A stretch of 64,000 bases of DNA from CBDCMJ01 sp965218875 (lineage in GTDB: Bacteria > Chloroflexota > Dehalococcoidia > Lucifugimonadales > UBA3495). Below, one piece after another: positions 1 to 8,969 of this stretch. Location: NCBI GenBank assembly GCA_965218875.1, contig OZ244707.1, positions 2,046,001-2,110,000 on the forward strand. The letters run 5' to 3'. The position numbers were made by a program, and so were the translations under genes. Position 1 is the first letter of the stretch. Every line of letters starts with the position of its first letter. Below the pieces are notes generated by a model. It saw only the letters and a list, made by a program, of their open reading frames with translations. It was not told the DNA's origin and searched no databases.

Positions 1-2
1 AC

Positions 3-119
3 ATCTACTACCACGGGGACGAGCGCCACCGCTACTACATCGAGGAGATCGGCGTGGTGACCCCCGAAGGCATCGACCGCTTCTTCACCTGGGACATGAA
101 AGAGCCGCTGCTGGGCTAG
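3..119 (+). CDS. C-terminal fragment of a protein, possibly M24-family peptidase
   Basis: The frame is open from the window edge to TAG at 117-119 and gives 38 residues containing YYIEEIGVVTPEGIDRFFTW. The pattern of an acidic pair, a hydrophobic stretch and VTPEG resembles the last strand of Xaa-Pro dipeptidase-type M24 enzymes, but too little is present to be sure. A diverged second copy of the same stretch lies about 500 bases downstream, so this end of the gene has been duplicated. The rest of the gene lies outside the window. Confidence 0.4.
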   Translation: MYYHGDERHRYYIEEIGVVTPEGIDRFFTWDMKEPLLG

Positions 120-231
120 GGGGGCCGGGGAGGGGGAGGACGGGCTGTCACCACCACACAACAGCTACGTCGACCTGGTAATCCTGCTCTTCCGGAGACG
201 GCCAACGGCGCCAAGCCAAGGAGGCCAACTG

Positions 232-477
232 ATGAAGCCGTTTAGCAAATGCCCAGTATGCGGTGGAGAAATGACCGGGAAAGAGGTCGAGAAGCTGTTG
301 CGTGGGGGAGTCAATCTCGCCGCAGTCAAGGTCCATGCAGAGGTCTGCTTACGCTGTGGAGAGCGACTGTACTCTAAAGAGACCGTCGACAACTTTGAGC
401 AGATCCGCGAAAAACTTGCTAACCACGAAGTAGGAGAGTTCGATCACATGAGCCGGTCGTTCCTAATCCCTGTCTGA
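232..477 (+). CDS. YgiT-type zinc finger protein (MqsA-like antitoxin N-domain)
   Basis: An 81-residue protein with two CxxC knuckles, CPVCGG near residue 8 and CLRCGE near residue 40. This spacing is typical of YgiT/MqsA-type zinc finger proteins, which often neutralise a small DUF4258/MqsR-like RNase encoded just upstream. No such partner is visible here, and there is no C-terminal Xre helix-turn-helix, so it looks like an orphan antitoxin or a stand-alone zinc protein. It sits between two copies of the same gene fragment (3-119 and 501-600), as if it arrived with a duplication or replaced a segment of that gene. Confidence 0.7.
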   Translation: MKPFSKCPVCGGEMTGKEVEKLLRGGVNLAAVKVHAEVCLRCGERLYSKETVDNFEQIREKLANHEVGEFDHMSRSFLIPV

Positions 478-500
478 TAGACTTGCTACGAACTCTGCTA

Positions 501-600
501 GCATCTGCTACCATGGGGACGAGCTCCGCCGCTACTACATCGAGGAGATCGGCGTGGTGACCCCCGAAGGCATCGACCGATCCTTCACCTGGGACGCCCA
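501..600 (+). repeat. Diverged second copy of the 3-119 gene fragment
   Basis: About 97 bases match positions 1-97 with a handful of substitutions, including the stretch encoding YYIEEIGVVTPEGIDR. After about 600 the sequence no longer matches and the frame runs on without a recognisable product. The remainder of the gap, about 600-890, holds no gene that I recognise. Confidence 0.65.
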
Positions 601-890
601 GGAGATTCCCTGGGTGCAGGAGGCCAAGGGCAAGTATTGCGGGGACCTGGCCCAGGGCTGCTCCCGGGCGCTGCGGACGTGCCGCCAGTTGACGTCAGGG
701 GCAGGCCGGAGGCAGAGACCAGGCCAGCGTGGTGCCGAGGACTTTTGGACACCCCGATTTCCCGAGCATGATCCGAATACCTCTGGTAATATTGAGTGAG
801 CACACTCGTGTTCCGAGCACCCGACACTCTGGGGCGACTACCGGGGTATCGGCACGGTATTATCTCTCGGAGAATGGTAACGGAGACACC

Positions 891-1106
891 ATGAACACCA
901 ACGAAAGTTCCATCCGCCACGAAAGAGAGCCTACCGAAAATGCGTTGCCATCCAATACCTCGACGGAGCTTAGCGACCTTGAAAAGAGGCTGTCAGAACT
1001 ACGTGCCCAGGGAATCCTGAGCGGAGGTGACGGACCTAGAGAAGCCCTGCGCCCCGTCGCTCACGTTCCTGGCGCCTTGGAGCGATTTCTCAAAGCAAGA
1101 GCCTAG
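891..1106 (+). CDS. Probable antitoxin of the adjacent PIN protein
   Basis: A 71-residue polar protein. Its second half, with LRAQGILSGGDGPREAL followed by a short helix ending FLKARA, resembles the C-terminal toxin-wrapping tail of Phd/VapB-type antitoxins. No N-terminal DNA-binding fold is recognisable. The ATG at 891 follows GGAGA at a suitable distance, and the gene ends 20 bases before the PIN-domain gene on the same strand, the usual antitoxin-then-toxin order. The function is inferred mainly from this context. Confidence 0.5.
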   Translation: MNTNESSIRHEREPTENALPSNTSTELSDLEKRLSELRAQGILSGGDGPREALRPVAHVPGALERFLKARA

Positions 1107-1126
1107 CCACTGGTGACCAAGAGCCC

Positions 1127-1531
1127 ATGACACCACAAATGCCGTTGGTAGCTTATGTCGACCCGTCCGCGTTGATTTCCGAAGTTCTAGACGAAGAGCT
1201 GTTTCAGAGTTCCACTCGCCAGCGACTTGATGCGTTCCCGCACCTGATGTCATCGAACTTTCTTGAGGCTGAGTTGCGGGTAGCATTTAAGCGGGAACAG
1301 GAGGACTTCGACACAAGTTCGATATCCAGCATCGCTTGGATTTTCCCGGATCGCAGGGTGGACATTGAAATGGCGAGAGTGTTGGAAATCTCCGAACTCT
1401 CACCCGCTCGCGTTTGGCACCTTGCCACGGCGTTATTTTTCGCAGAGGTCTTGCAGAGTGAGATGGCTTTCATCACACTGGACGAGCAGCAGGAAACCGT
1501 GGCACGCGAGCTGGGTTTTCCGATTCCATAG
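1127..1531 (+). CDS. PIN-domain protein (VapC-like toxin)
   Basis: A 134-residue protein of VapC size. The opening strand YVDPSAL supplies the first acidic residue (D12), FLEAEL the second (E49), and FITLDEQ the last (D119). VapC proteins are Mg-dependent RNases using three or four acidic residues. The usual D of the DALHLATAL motif is replaced by R95 in RVWHLATAL, so one metal ligand appears to be missing and activity may be reduced. It is paired with the small upstream protein. The next gene, mod, begins 11 bases after its stop, so the pair is embedded beside a restriction system. Confidence 0.7.
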   Translation: MTPQMPLVAYVDPSALISEVLDEELFQSSTRQRLDAFPHLMSSNFLEAELRVAFKREQEDFDTSSISSIAWIFPDRRVDIEMARVLEISELSPARVWHLATALFFAEVLQSEMAFITLDEQQETVARELGFPIP

Positions 1532-1542
1532 GGAGAGCAACT

Positions 1543-3078
1543 ATGCCGACACTGGATTTCAAGGGTAAGCAGCATGTCTACGCTCACCACCTGACCGTTC
1601 CCTACCGGCCGCTGGTTGCCGACGTTGAGCGTTCGCTGAACCCGGCAGACGTTGACGACAACCTCATCATCCACGGCGATAACCTGCACGCGCTGAAGGC
1701 GTTGCTGCCCCGATACGCTGGCAAGGTGAAGTGCATCTACATCGACCCCCCCTACAACACAGGCAACGAGGGTTGGGTTTATAACGACAGAGTGAACAGT
1801 CCTCTACTCAAAGAATGGCTCAAAGACCAAAGCCCGGTTGACAACGAGGATCTTGAACGTCACGACAAGTGGCTGTGCATGATGTGGCCCCGCCTTCACA
1901 TACTCAAAGAACTGCTGTCGGATGACGGGGGTTTTTTTATATCCATTGACGACAACGAGCAGCACCATTTGCGGATGCTGATGGATGAGATTTTTGAAGA
2001 AAGCAATTTCCGTAATATTTTCGCAGTTGCTCGTATGAAGAAGAACATTAGAGAGCGTGAACACATAAGAGCATTAAACGAAGGGTATAACTTTGTTCTG
2101 TTTTATTCCAAATCCACGGATGGGTTGATTATACCGCCGACTACATTTCAAGAAAAGGCAGCACGTTGGCACGCTTTTGATGCACCCGGAATTCGTCCGT
2201 CAATGGAGTACGAACTCTTTGGGACCACTCCCTCAATTGGAAGGCATTGGATGTATTCCCAAGAGAGGGCGGAAGAACTCGTTGCTGATGGCAAACTACG
2301 CCCCAATCCCCGTACTGGTACTCCACAATATTTGCTTGACGCCAGTACCAGCACAATGCTAGACACTAACTGGACGGACATTCAGGAATACGATACGCGC
2401 TTTAACTTTCCTAACGGAGAGAAGAACGCAGGTCTTATTCGGCGAATCTTAACTATGCTTGATGACCCGGATGCCGTCGTCCTCGACTCCTTCGCTGGCT
2501 CCGGCACAACGGCCCACGCTGTTCTGGCACTGAATCAAGAGGATGGCGGCAACCGCAAGTTTATTCTGGTCGAGTGCGAGGACTACGCAGACACCATCAC
2601 CGCCGAGCGGGTACGCCGGGTTATCAATGGGGTGCCCGATGCTAGGGACGCCTCGCTAAAGGAAGGGCTTGGCGGCTCCTTCACCTACTGCACGCTGGGC
2701 GAACCGATTGACGTGGAGGGAATGCTTGCCGGCGACTCGCTGCCGGAGTATTCAGCGCTGGCAGCCTACCTGTTGCATACATCGACCGGGATTTCTGCCG
2801 GTGTGGGCGCAATCGGACCACAGGACGACGACGGCCTGTTTTATAGCAGCGACATCACCAATTACCACCTGTTGTATGAACCCGACGTGGATTATCTTAG
2901 TAACAACGAAGGGATGCTGAACGAGGAGCGGGCAAGGCGCATCAGCGCTCTTAGCCGACAGGACGGCAAGAGAGCTATCGTCTTCGCTCCGGGCAAGTAC
3001 ATCGGGCAGCGGGAGTTGACGTCCCTGGGCATCACCTTCTGCCAATTGCCTTACGAGATACACAAGGCGGGGCAATAG
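1543..3078 (+). CDS. mod: Type III restriction-modification, DNA adenine methyltransferase (Mod)
   Basis: A 511-residue N6-adenine methyltransferase. The catalytic motif DPPYNTG near residue 69 precedes the SAM-binding motif FAGSGTTAH near residue 320, the order of the beta class to which type III Mod proteins belong. The region between them is the likely target-recognition domain. At 511 residues it is somewhat shorter than many Mod proteins (about 600-680). The ATG at 1543 has GGGAG upstream. It would methylate one strand of an asymmetric site and form a complex with the Res product encoded immediately downstream. Base composition is visibly more AT-rich than the housekeeping genes to the right, consistent with acquisition. 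Confidence 0.88.
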   Translation: MPTLDFKGKQHVYAHHLTVPYRPLVADVERSLNPADVDDNLIIHGDNLHALKALLPRYAGKVKCIYIDPPYNTGNEGWVYNDRVNSPLLKEWLKDQSPVDNEDLERHDKWLCMMWPRLHILKELLSDDGGFFISIDDNEQHHLRMLMDEIFEESNFRNIFAVARMKKNIREREHIRALNEGYNFVLFYSKSTDGLIIPPTTFQEKAARWHAFDAPGIRPSMEYELFGTTPSIGRHWMYSQERAEELVADGKLRPNPRTGTPQYLLDASTSTMLDTNWTDIQEYDTRFNFPNGEKNAGLIRRILTMLDDPDAVVLDSFAGSGTTAHAVLALNQEDGGNRKFILVECEDYADTITAERVRRVINGVPDARDASLKEGLGGSFTYCTLGEPIDVEGMLAGDSLPEYSALAAYLLHTSTGISAGVGAIGPQDDDGLFYSSDITNYHLLYEPDVDYLSNNEGMLNEERARRISALSRQDGKRAIVFAPGKYIGQRELTSLGITFCQLPYEIHKAGQ

Positions 3079-3088
3079 GGGGTTGGTC

Positions 3089-5629
3089 ATGGAATTGAAA
3101 GATTACCAAGCCAATGCCCTCGAAGCCTTTACTGCTTGGCTGGATGCGCTCACTTCGGCCCGGTTACAGTCCCAGGCAGCCATAGACGCACTGAGACAGG
3201 CCGGTCCGGCTATCACGATTTCCGATGAACTCTACAACTATCCGAAGATTGCGTGGCAACAGCTGAAGGACGCTGGCCGTGTCGCGGATACCGTCGGCGA
3301 GTACGTCAGCCGGACCGATGACGCCAATCGGCCTGTTCCCCATATTTGCTTCAAGGTGCCTACGGGAGGTGGTAAGACCCTTCTTGCTGCTGCTGCGTTG
3401 CAGCGGCTTCGGCGGCAAACCGGCCTGACGCTGTGGGTGATGCCAACACGGGCTATATACCAACAGACTAAAGCCGCATTGCGGAGCCGGGAACATCCCT
3501 ACCGGCAAATGCTGGAAATCGCCAGTGCCGGGCGGGTCAAGCTGTTGGAAAAGGATGACTTGTTCACCCGGTCAGATATAGAGAATTACCTTTGCGTGAT
3601 GTTGTTGATGTTGCCGGCCGCTAACCGGCAGCAAGGGCGCGACTTTTTGCGTATGTTCCGTGATTCGGGGCGTTATCCCACGCTTTTCCCGGACAGCGAC
3701 GACTTGCTTGGCGACGCCAGGCTGCTCAACGACTATTCCGACTTGGAGCGGATTACAGACGACGGCCCTGTTAAACACAGTCTTTTCAACGTGTTCAAGA
3801 TGCTGCGCCCTGTGGTGATACTGGACGAGGCGCACAAGGCCTATGGCGCGTCTAATCTGGACGCTAACCAAGAGTTCGCACGCTCGGTCAGCCGCCTTGA
3901 CCCCAGCCTCGTGATTGAGCTATCAGCCACCCCCAACCGAGGGATCAGCAACCTGCTGGTTGATATTACCGGGGTGGAACTGCACAACGAGGAGATGATC
4001 AAACTGCCGGTTCAGGTGACGTCCTTCACCAACGCCGACTGGCGCTACACGCTGGCGCAGGCCCACGACGAGTTGGAACGGCTTGACGCCGAATCGACAT
4101 CGTTGCAGATGAGCGAAGGCCGGTACATTCGTCCTATGGCCGTAGTGCGGGTGGAGCGCACGGGCAAAGACCAGCGCGACGGCGAACACGTTCACTCCGA
4201 GGACGTCAGGGAGTATCTCACCCAGAACCTTGGGGTCCCGGAAAACTCCATTGCCGTTAAGTCCTCTGAGTTGGACGAATTGGGTCGTGACGACCTGTTG
4301 TCGGAGTTTTCACCAGTACGATGGGTAATCACCAGGGCCGCTCTTATGGAAGGTTGGGATTGTCCCTTCGCCTACCTGTTGGTGATGTTGGACAACACCC
4401 GCGCCCAGCGGGCTATTACCCAGTTGGTGGGCCGCGTGATGCGCCAGCCTAATGCCCGGCGCACCGGCCGGGAGGTGCTGGACCAATGCTACGTCTATTG
4501 CTGGAATACCAGCGTGGGAGATGCTGTGGGGCAGGTTAAACGGGGCTTGGAAGAAGAGGGCCTTACAGGGCTGGGCGATGCCGTGATCAGCGGCTCGACG
4601 AATTTCCGGCGTATCACCCTGCAAAGACGCGAGGAGTTGAAGGGAAGGGATATATTCTTGCCCCTGGTTTTGCATCAGCATGGTGAAGGGTGGGGTGAGT
4701 TGGATTACCAGAGCCATATCCTGCCCGGAATCGATTGGAACGGAATCGAGTCTCCCGACCCGAAAAGCAGCCTCCCTGACCGGGCTGTTCGGCAATCTGC
4801 GAGCGTCTATTTGGGCGATGCCCCTCCTGTTTTTCACCCCGAAAGAGAGTTGGACATTGCCAAAGAGGTCCAGATAAATTGGTTTGCCCGCCGCTTATCG
4901 GATGTACTTCCAAATCCGTGGCAAGCGGCACGCCTTGCACAGCAGTTTGTGGAGAAACTACGGGCTGCCGGAGATGCTGAAGACGAAATTTACGACCGCC
5001 GCTCTTACCTAGCCTTCGCTCTGCGGGATTACGTGGCGGATCAGTTGCAACAGCAGGCGGAAAGAGTTTTTCGAGCTAAATTGAAGGAAGGCCAAATACG
5101 CTTTGACTTGGAAGCAGGCCACCCGAATTTCCGCATGGTCGAAAGCTACGAAATTCCTATAACCAGCGATGCGGCGCTTCTGGCGGGGAATGACGGGAGA
5201 CAGGTGCAACTTAGCCTGTTTGAACCCGTCTATGTACAGCAGTTCGATTCAACTCTAGAACGGAACTTCGCCCGCTATCTCGATGAACAGAAGGCGCTGA
5301 AATGGTGGCACCGGGTGGCAGTAAGACAACGTGGCGATTACTATCTCCGGGGCTGGAAACAGGAACGGATTTGGCCTGATTTCGTGGCCATGGGCGGTAA
5401 AACCGAAGGCAAGCCCCAGGTCCTAGTCTTCGAGACCAAAGGGGAGCATCTCCGCGATAACCCGGACACGGACTACAAGCAGCGGGTGCTTGAGACGCTG
5501 GAAAATGCTTTCAACTACGGAAGAATGACCATCAAAGACGGGCCGGCCAAAGGTACATTTCGTCTCGTGTTCAACGAAACCGAGTTCCCTGAAGCGTTGG
5601 CAATGCTTGAGGGGGCTTACAAGGTCTGA
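3089..5629 (+). CDS. res: Type III restriction endonuclease subunit (Res), SF2 helicase
   Basis: An approximately 846-residue protein with Walker A PTGGGKT near residue 93, DEAH in ILDEAHKAYG, motif III SATPNR, and motif VI-like QLVGRVMRQP. The C-terminal domain carries WPDFV followed by VFETKGEH, the D...ExK core of the PD-(D/E)xK nuclease found at the end of Res proteins. Together with Mod it would translocate on DNA and cut near unmethylated sites. I prefer the ATG at 3089, preceded by a GGGG run, over the TTG six bases earlier. All key motifs are intact, so the system is probably functional. Confidence 0.88.
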   Translation: MELKDYQANALEAFTAWLDALTSARLQSQAAIDALRQAGPAITISDELYNYPKIAWQQLKDAGRVADTVGEYVSRTDDANRPVPHICFKVPTGGGKTLLAAAALQRLRRQTGLTLWVMPTRAIYQQTKAALRSREHPYRQMLEIASAGRVKLLEKDDLFTRSDIENYLCVMLLMLPAANRQQGRDFLRMFRDSGRYPTLFPDSDDLLGDARLLNDYSDLERITDDGPVKHSLFNVFKMLRPVVILDEAHKAYGASNLDANQEFARSVSRLDPSLVIELSATPNRGISNLLVDITGVELHNEEMIKLPVQVTSFTNADWRYTLAQAHDELERLDAESTSLQMSEGRYIRPMAVVRVERTGKDQRDGEHVHSEDVREYLTQNLGVPENSIAVKSSELDELGRDDLLSEFSPVRWVITRAALMEGWDCPFAYLLVMLDNTRAQRAITQLVGRVMRQPNARRTGREVLDQCYVYCWNTSVGDAVGQVKRGLEEEGLTGLGDAVISGSTNFRRITLQRREELKGRDIFLPLVLHQHGEGWGELDYQSHILPGIDWNGIESPDPKSSLPDRAVRQSASVYLGDAPPVFHPERELDIAKEVQINWFARRLSDVLPNPWQAARLAQQFVEKLRAAGDAEDEIYDRRSYLAFALRDYVADQLQQQAERVFRAKLKEGQIRFDLEAGHPNFRMVESYEIPITSDAALLAGNDGRQVQLSLFEPVYVQQFDSTLERNFARYLDEQKALKWWHRVAVRQRGDYYLRGWKQERIWPDFVAMGGKTEGKPQVLVFETKGEHLRDNPDTDYKQRVLETLENAFNYGRMTIKDGPAKGTFRLVFNETEFPEALAMLEGAYKV

Positions 5630-5677
5630 TCACGGGCGCAGTTGTCCAAGCCGCCAGGCGGCGCCCCAAACCAATAC

Positions 5678-6109
5678 CTACCCCGCCGGGCGGAACTTGG
5701 GCAGGCTGACGTTTTCGTTCACGTCTTCGAACACCACCTCCACCGCCATCCCCACCTTTATGGCCGCCGGGTCCGGCGCCACCTCCACCAGGTTGGTGGG
5801 CATCCGGGGGCCTTCTTGAAGCTCCACTATCGCCGCCACGTAGGGCGTGCGCTCGCGAAAGGCCGCCGTGGGGCCCCGGTGCACTATGGAAAAGGTGTGC
5901 AGCGTGCCCGCTCCCTTGCTCTGGACCCAGTCAGTGTCCCGGGAGAAGCAGTGGGGGCAAATGTCCCTGGGGTAGAAGTAAGCCTGGTCGCAGCTTCGGC
6001 AGTGCCGCAGCCACAGCTCGTGGGCCTTGCACTTCTCCCAGTAGAAGTCCGACTCCGGCTGAGACGGCGGCGCGGGTATGGGCGGCAGGTCTTGCGCCGG
6101 TTGGGTCAT
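5678..6109 (-). CDS. DUF35 Zn-ribbon/OB-fold protein
   Basis: A 143-residue protein with an N-terminal rubredoxin-like zinc ribbon (CRSCDQ and CPHCFS) followed by an OB-fold half with the family pattern TFSIVHRG ... PYVAAIVELQEGPRM. Proteins of this family usually partner thiolases or acyl-CoA enzymes and help bind acyl-CoA. No thiolase lies next to it, so its partner is elsewhere. It is transcribed convergently with res. Confidence 0.85.
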   Translation of the reverse strand: MTQPAQDLPPIPAPPSQPESDFYWEKCKAHELWLRHCRSCDQAYFYPRDICPHCFSRDTDWVQSKGAGTLHTFSIVHRGPTAAFRERTPYVAAIVELQEGPRMPTNLVEVAPDPAAIKVGMAVEVVFEDVNENVSLPKFRPAG

Positions 6110-6405
6110 ACGTCCCCCTGGGCTCTCAGGCTATGCGGGTTCCGGGCCTCCGGAAAGCAAGAAGAGAATAAGGAGAAATCCAGCCCCAGTCAACTTGGCC
6201 GGCATGGCGGCCAATCGTGCCGGGCGCCATGGGCCTCCGTATCGGGCGCCGCCCGGGGCCGGCTTCCCCCCTGCCTGGGGTCCTCGGAGGCGTTTTGACA
6301 AAAACAAGGCCCCGGCTTAGCATGGGCCGGAGGGCAGCAATCGGGGCCGGATGGCCCGCTTCTCTACGGGTCACAAGTCGGAAAATTCCGGGAGGCTTGA
6401 GCGAC

Positions 6406-6849
6406 ATGGATGCAACGGGCGTTTCTCACATTGCTATTTGCGTAAGCGACCTGGACCAGTCCCTGACCTTTTACCGGGACGTATTGGGCATGGAGGTGAC
6501 CATGGACGAGGTCCAGGACACCACCACCGGCGGCCTGCCCAGCGTGTACAAGCACCAGCGCAAGACCCGCCGCACCGTCCACGTGCGCAGCGGCAGCACC
6601 CCGGAGCTGGTGTTGACCAGCCATCCCGGCGACCAGCCCGATGGCGGGCCCATAAAGCTGGACCAGATCGGGATCAGCCACTTCTCTTTCACCGTCCCCG
6701 ACGTCAAGGCCTTGGGCGAAGAGCTGGCGGCAAAAGGGGTGGAGTTGGCCGCGCCCATGGAGGCGTTTTCCAACGCCCAGGGCGCGATCAGCAGCATCTT
6801 CGTCTACGACCCCGATGGAATCCTGCTCCAGTTCGACGACCACGGTTGA
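6406..6849 (+). CDS. VOC (glyoxalase/bleomycin-resistance fold) family protein
   Basis: A 147-residue protein with two beta-alpha-beta-beta-beta modules: VSHIAICVSDLDQSLTFYRD at the start and ISHFSFTVPDVKALGEEL in the second half. The first His (GVSHIAI) and the second-module His are metal-ligand candidates; the usual final Glu is Gln (LLQFDD). The ATG at 6406 follows a GGGAGG ribosome site; upstream extensions of the frame are GC-rich and unlike protein. The substrate cannot be told from the sequence. It ends 2 bases before the next gene, so the two are co-transcribed. Confidence 0.85.
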   Translation: MDATGVSHIAICVSDLDQSLTFYRDVLGMEVTMDEVQDTTTGGLPSVYKHQRKTRRTVHVRSGSTPELVLTSHPGDQPDGGPIKLDQIGISHFSFTVPDVKALGEELAAKGVELAAPMEAFSNAQGAISSIFVYDPDGILLQFDDHG

Positions 6850-6851
6850 CC

Positions 6852-7391
6852 ATGACGGAGCCCGGCGGCCACGCGGACAGCCATGACCTGGACAAGCTGG
6901 AACGCTGGAGCCGGGCGCTGGCCTCGGCGGCGGCCCCGGGGTTTCCGGTCTGGGCCGTATTCCTGGTGGCGCCCGAGGACCGCGTTGCCCACGACGTGTT
7001 CCGGGAGTTCCGGTCCAGCTTCAGCGATATGGGAGCGGACTTCCAGCACCTGGTCATCTTCGGGCAGCACGGGGTGTCCACCACCGTCCAAGGCTTGACG
7101 GCCGGGTTGCGCTTGTCCCCAGGCTCACTGCCCTTGCTGGCCCTGTTCCCCGGCCCCTCCGGAGCGACGGGGACGATGTTCCACACCCTGACCCTGACCA
7201 AGGGCGGCTACGGCAAGGACGCGGCGTCTTCGGAAACAGCCGGACAAGGACCCTGGCGCGCGGTGCTCGATTGGCTGCCGGCTGGTGCCGACGGAAAGAC
7301 TCTGGATGAATCCCCGATTCCCGAGCTGGAGCGCCGGGCCCTGGGCAGCAGTTCCCTGGAGGCGCTGGTATCCGGCCTGCTGGCCGGCTAG
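6852..7391 (+). CDS. Hypothetical protein
   Basis: A 179-residue protein without a motif I recognise. It is soluble by composition: a helical N-terminus (LDKLERWSRALASAAA), a hydrophobic strand FPVWAVFLVAPEDR, and a later strand PLLALFPGPSG. It may be an alpha/beta protein. It starts 2 bases after the VOC gene stop, which suggests translational coupling and a shared task. No function is assigned. Confidence 0.6.
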   Translation: MTEPGGHADSHDLDKLERWSRALASAAAPGFPVWAVFLVAPEDRVAHDVFREFRSSFSDMGADFQHLVIFGQHGVSTTVQGLTAGLRLSPGSLPLLALFPGPSGATGTMFHTLTLTKGGYGKDAASSETAGQGPWRAVLDWLPAGADGKTLDESPIPELERRALGSSSLEALVSGLLAG

Positions 7392-7437
7392 CCGCCTCCG
7401 TCATACGGGATAGCGGTCTGTGCCGCGGGCCCCGGTC

Positions 7438-8217
7438 CTACCCAATGACCCCGACGGCCATCAATACTCCCCAGGCGATCAGGCCGACCCCGGAGGCCCG
7501 GCTCAACGCCTGGCCCTGGGGCGCCGCTTTTTCCAGCAACACGAACCCGGCCAGGACCGCAATCCAGAGCAGGTTCATCACCCCCAGGACGAAGAGCAGC
7601 CCCATTAGCACCCAGCAGCAGCCCACGCAGTAGGCCCCGTGGTGCAGTCCCATCAGAAGCGCCCCCCTGCCTCCCTCGCGCCAGCTATTCATTAGGAACG
7701 AAAACGGGGAGCGGCACTGGGTCAGGCATACGTACTTCAGGCGGCTCCACTGGAAGGCTCCCGCCACCACCAGCAAAGCGCCGCCCAGGTAGGCGCTGGT
7801 GCTCCCGCCCATCATGGAGTCCAGGAGCGAGTTGACGTGAAGCGCCCAGTTGGCCGCGGTGGCCACGGCGGCGAAGGCGCACCAGACCAGCAGGTACCCC
7901 AGGAGGAACACCCCGGTGGAGACAAAGGGCTGCCGCCGCTCCCGGGACCTGCGGTTGACGGCGGCGAAAACCAGGACCATTGGCGCGGCGGTGGGCGTCA
8001 TCATGGCCGCCATCATCACCGCCCACATGAGGAACATCAGGCCAAAGTCGGCGGCGGTCCAGGCGCTCAACCGGGGCATGGTCATGTCCATGGCGCTGCT
8101 GCCGCTCGCCAGGTAGACGATGTAGGCCCAGGCCAGCCCGGCCACCGCCAGGATTCCGGCGGCGACCACCGCCCGGTCTCGCCGGAGCACGGTTTCCAGG
8201 GGAGTGGCGGCTGCCAT
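7438..8217 (-). CDS. DUF2182 integral membrane protein
   Basis: A 259-residue protein with about six or seven hydrophobic segments. The motif MWAVMMAAMMTPTAAPM and the later HHGAYCVGCCWVLM are characteristic of the DUF2182 family (predicted metal-binding membrane proteins). The many Met, Cys and His residues in helices fit a metal-related role, but no activity is established. It is convergent with the preceding gene and has no operon partner. Confidence 0.8.
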   Translation of the reverse strand: MAAATPLETVLRRDRAVVAAGILAVAGLAWAYIVYLASGSSAMDMTMPRLSAWTAADFGLMFLMWAVMMAAMMTPTAAPMVLVFAAVNRRSRERRQPFVSTGVFLLGYLLVWCAFAAVATAANWALHVNSLLDSMMGGSTSAYLGGALLVVAGAFQWSRLKYVCLTQCRSPFSFLMNSWREGGRGALLMGLHHGAYCVGCCWVLMGLLFVLGVMNLLWIAVLAGFVLLEKAAPQGQALSRASGVGLIAWGVLMAVGVIG

Positions 8218-8431
8218 CGATATCGCCTCGCCTCGTGGACTTTACCGGCGCCCGTGTCCGGGCCCAAGCGGCCGGCCACGCCGGATGAAAGGGGTCTATG
8301 CGGCCGGTGGCCGGGGAAAATATACCCCAACCGCCCGGCGGGTGTCACGGCAGGGCATCTTTCAAGGATCGCCCAGGCCCTGAGAGGGCCTTTTAATTGT
8401 CATCACCATGAAAATAGCTTGCCGCGCCCCC

Positions 8432-8575
8432 ACCATGTCATTCCGTGGCCGCAAAGCGGCGAGGAATCTCAAGTCCTGAGCCGGAGTCCGGGTCGGGGTC
8501 GGCTGCCGGGCCGGGGATGCCGCGCTCAGGGGATATGCGTCATCGGTAGGGGCGAAAAATCTTTCGCCTCTACGT
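8432..8575. repeat. Dispersed ~145-bp repeat, copy 1
   Basis: This sequence recurs almost unchanged at about 62561-62699. It begins TCATTCCG-GGCCGC-AAAGCGGCGAGGAATCT-like and ends in a hairpin with GTAGGGGCGAAA and TTTCGCC arms. It carries no open frame of note. It lies in the gene-free stretch 8218-8969, which otherwise holds only the palindromic element at 8647-8752. Confidence 0.75.
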
Positions 8576-8646
8576 AGGGTCCTGCGCGTACGGGCTAGGC
8601 TCCCACCATGTCATTACCATGAAAATAGCTTGCCGCGCCCCCACCA

Positions 8647-8752
8647 TGTCATTCCGCGGCCGCAAAGCGGTGAGGAATCTGAGATTCTTAGGTCCGGGCG
8701 ACCATGGCCTTGGGCAGAGATTTCAGATTCCTCCCGTTGGTTCGGAATGACA
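8647..8752. repeat. Palindromic intergenic element (CATTCCG/GAGGAATCT family)
   Basis: The element starts TGTCATTCCGCGGCCGCAA, passes through GAGGAATCTGAGATT, and closes with the complementary AGATTCCTCCC and TTCGGAATGACA, so the whole unit can fold on itself. Relatives occur at 55872-55992, 58099-58205 and 58320-58426, always between genes, which suggests a non-coding mobile or REP-like family. Confidence 0.65.
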
Positions 8753-8942
8753 AGTAGGGACCAAGGTGACAGTTAAAAGGCCCCAGCCGGCCTCCTTATC
8801 ACGGCGTCATAGGTACGTTGACCATCGGCCCATCGGCGGTTAAGATGATTCGGGCACACTAGCCCAAGGATCGGTGTCCCGGAAGTCGCGTCCGCCGGCA
8901 GCAAATGCGCCTCCGGTGCAACCCATCACAATAATGCGATGC

Positions 8943-8964
8943 TATAATTCCGCCCAGGAGGTGG
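8943..8964 (+). promoter_or_regulatory. Putative -10 box and ribosome binding site of the molybdenum hydroxylase operon
   Basis: A TATAAT hexamer at 8943-8948 is followed by GGAGGTGG at 8957-8964, five bases before the TTG start of the first subunit. The -10 lies so close to the start that the leader would be very short. No good -35 is present, so the promoter call is tentative; the ribosome site is convincing and decides the TTG start. Confidence 0.35.
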
Positions 8965-8969
8965 CCTAA

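Noticed and set aside
554..799. Plus-strand open frame of 81 codons
   Set aside because: Only its first 15 residues resemble protein (the duplicated fragment); the rest is low-complexity and lacks a ribosome site.
5642..6298. Plus-strand frame of 218 codons
   Set aside because: It runs opposite to the well-supported DUF35 gene and consists of the complement of its codons.
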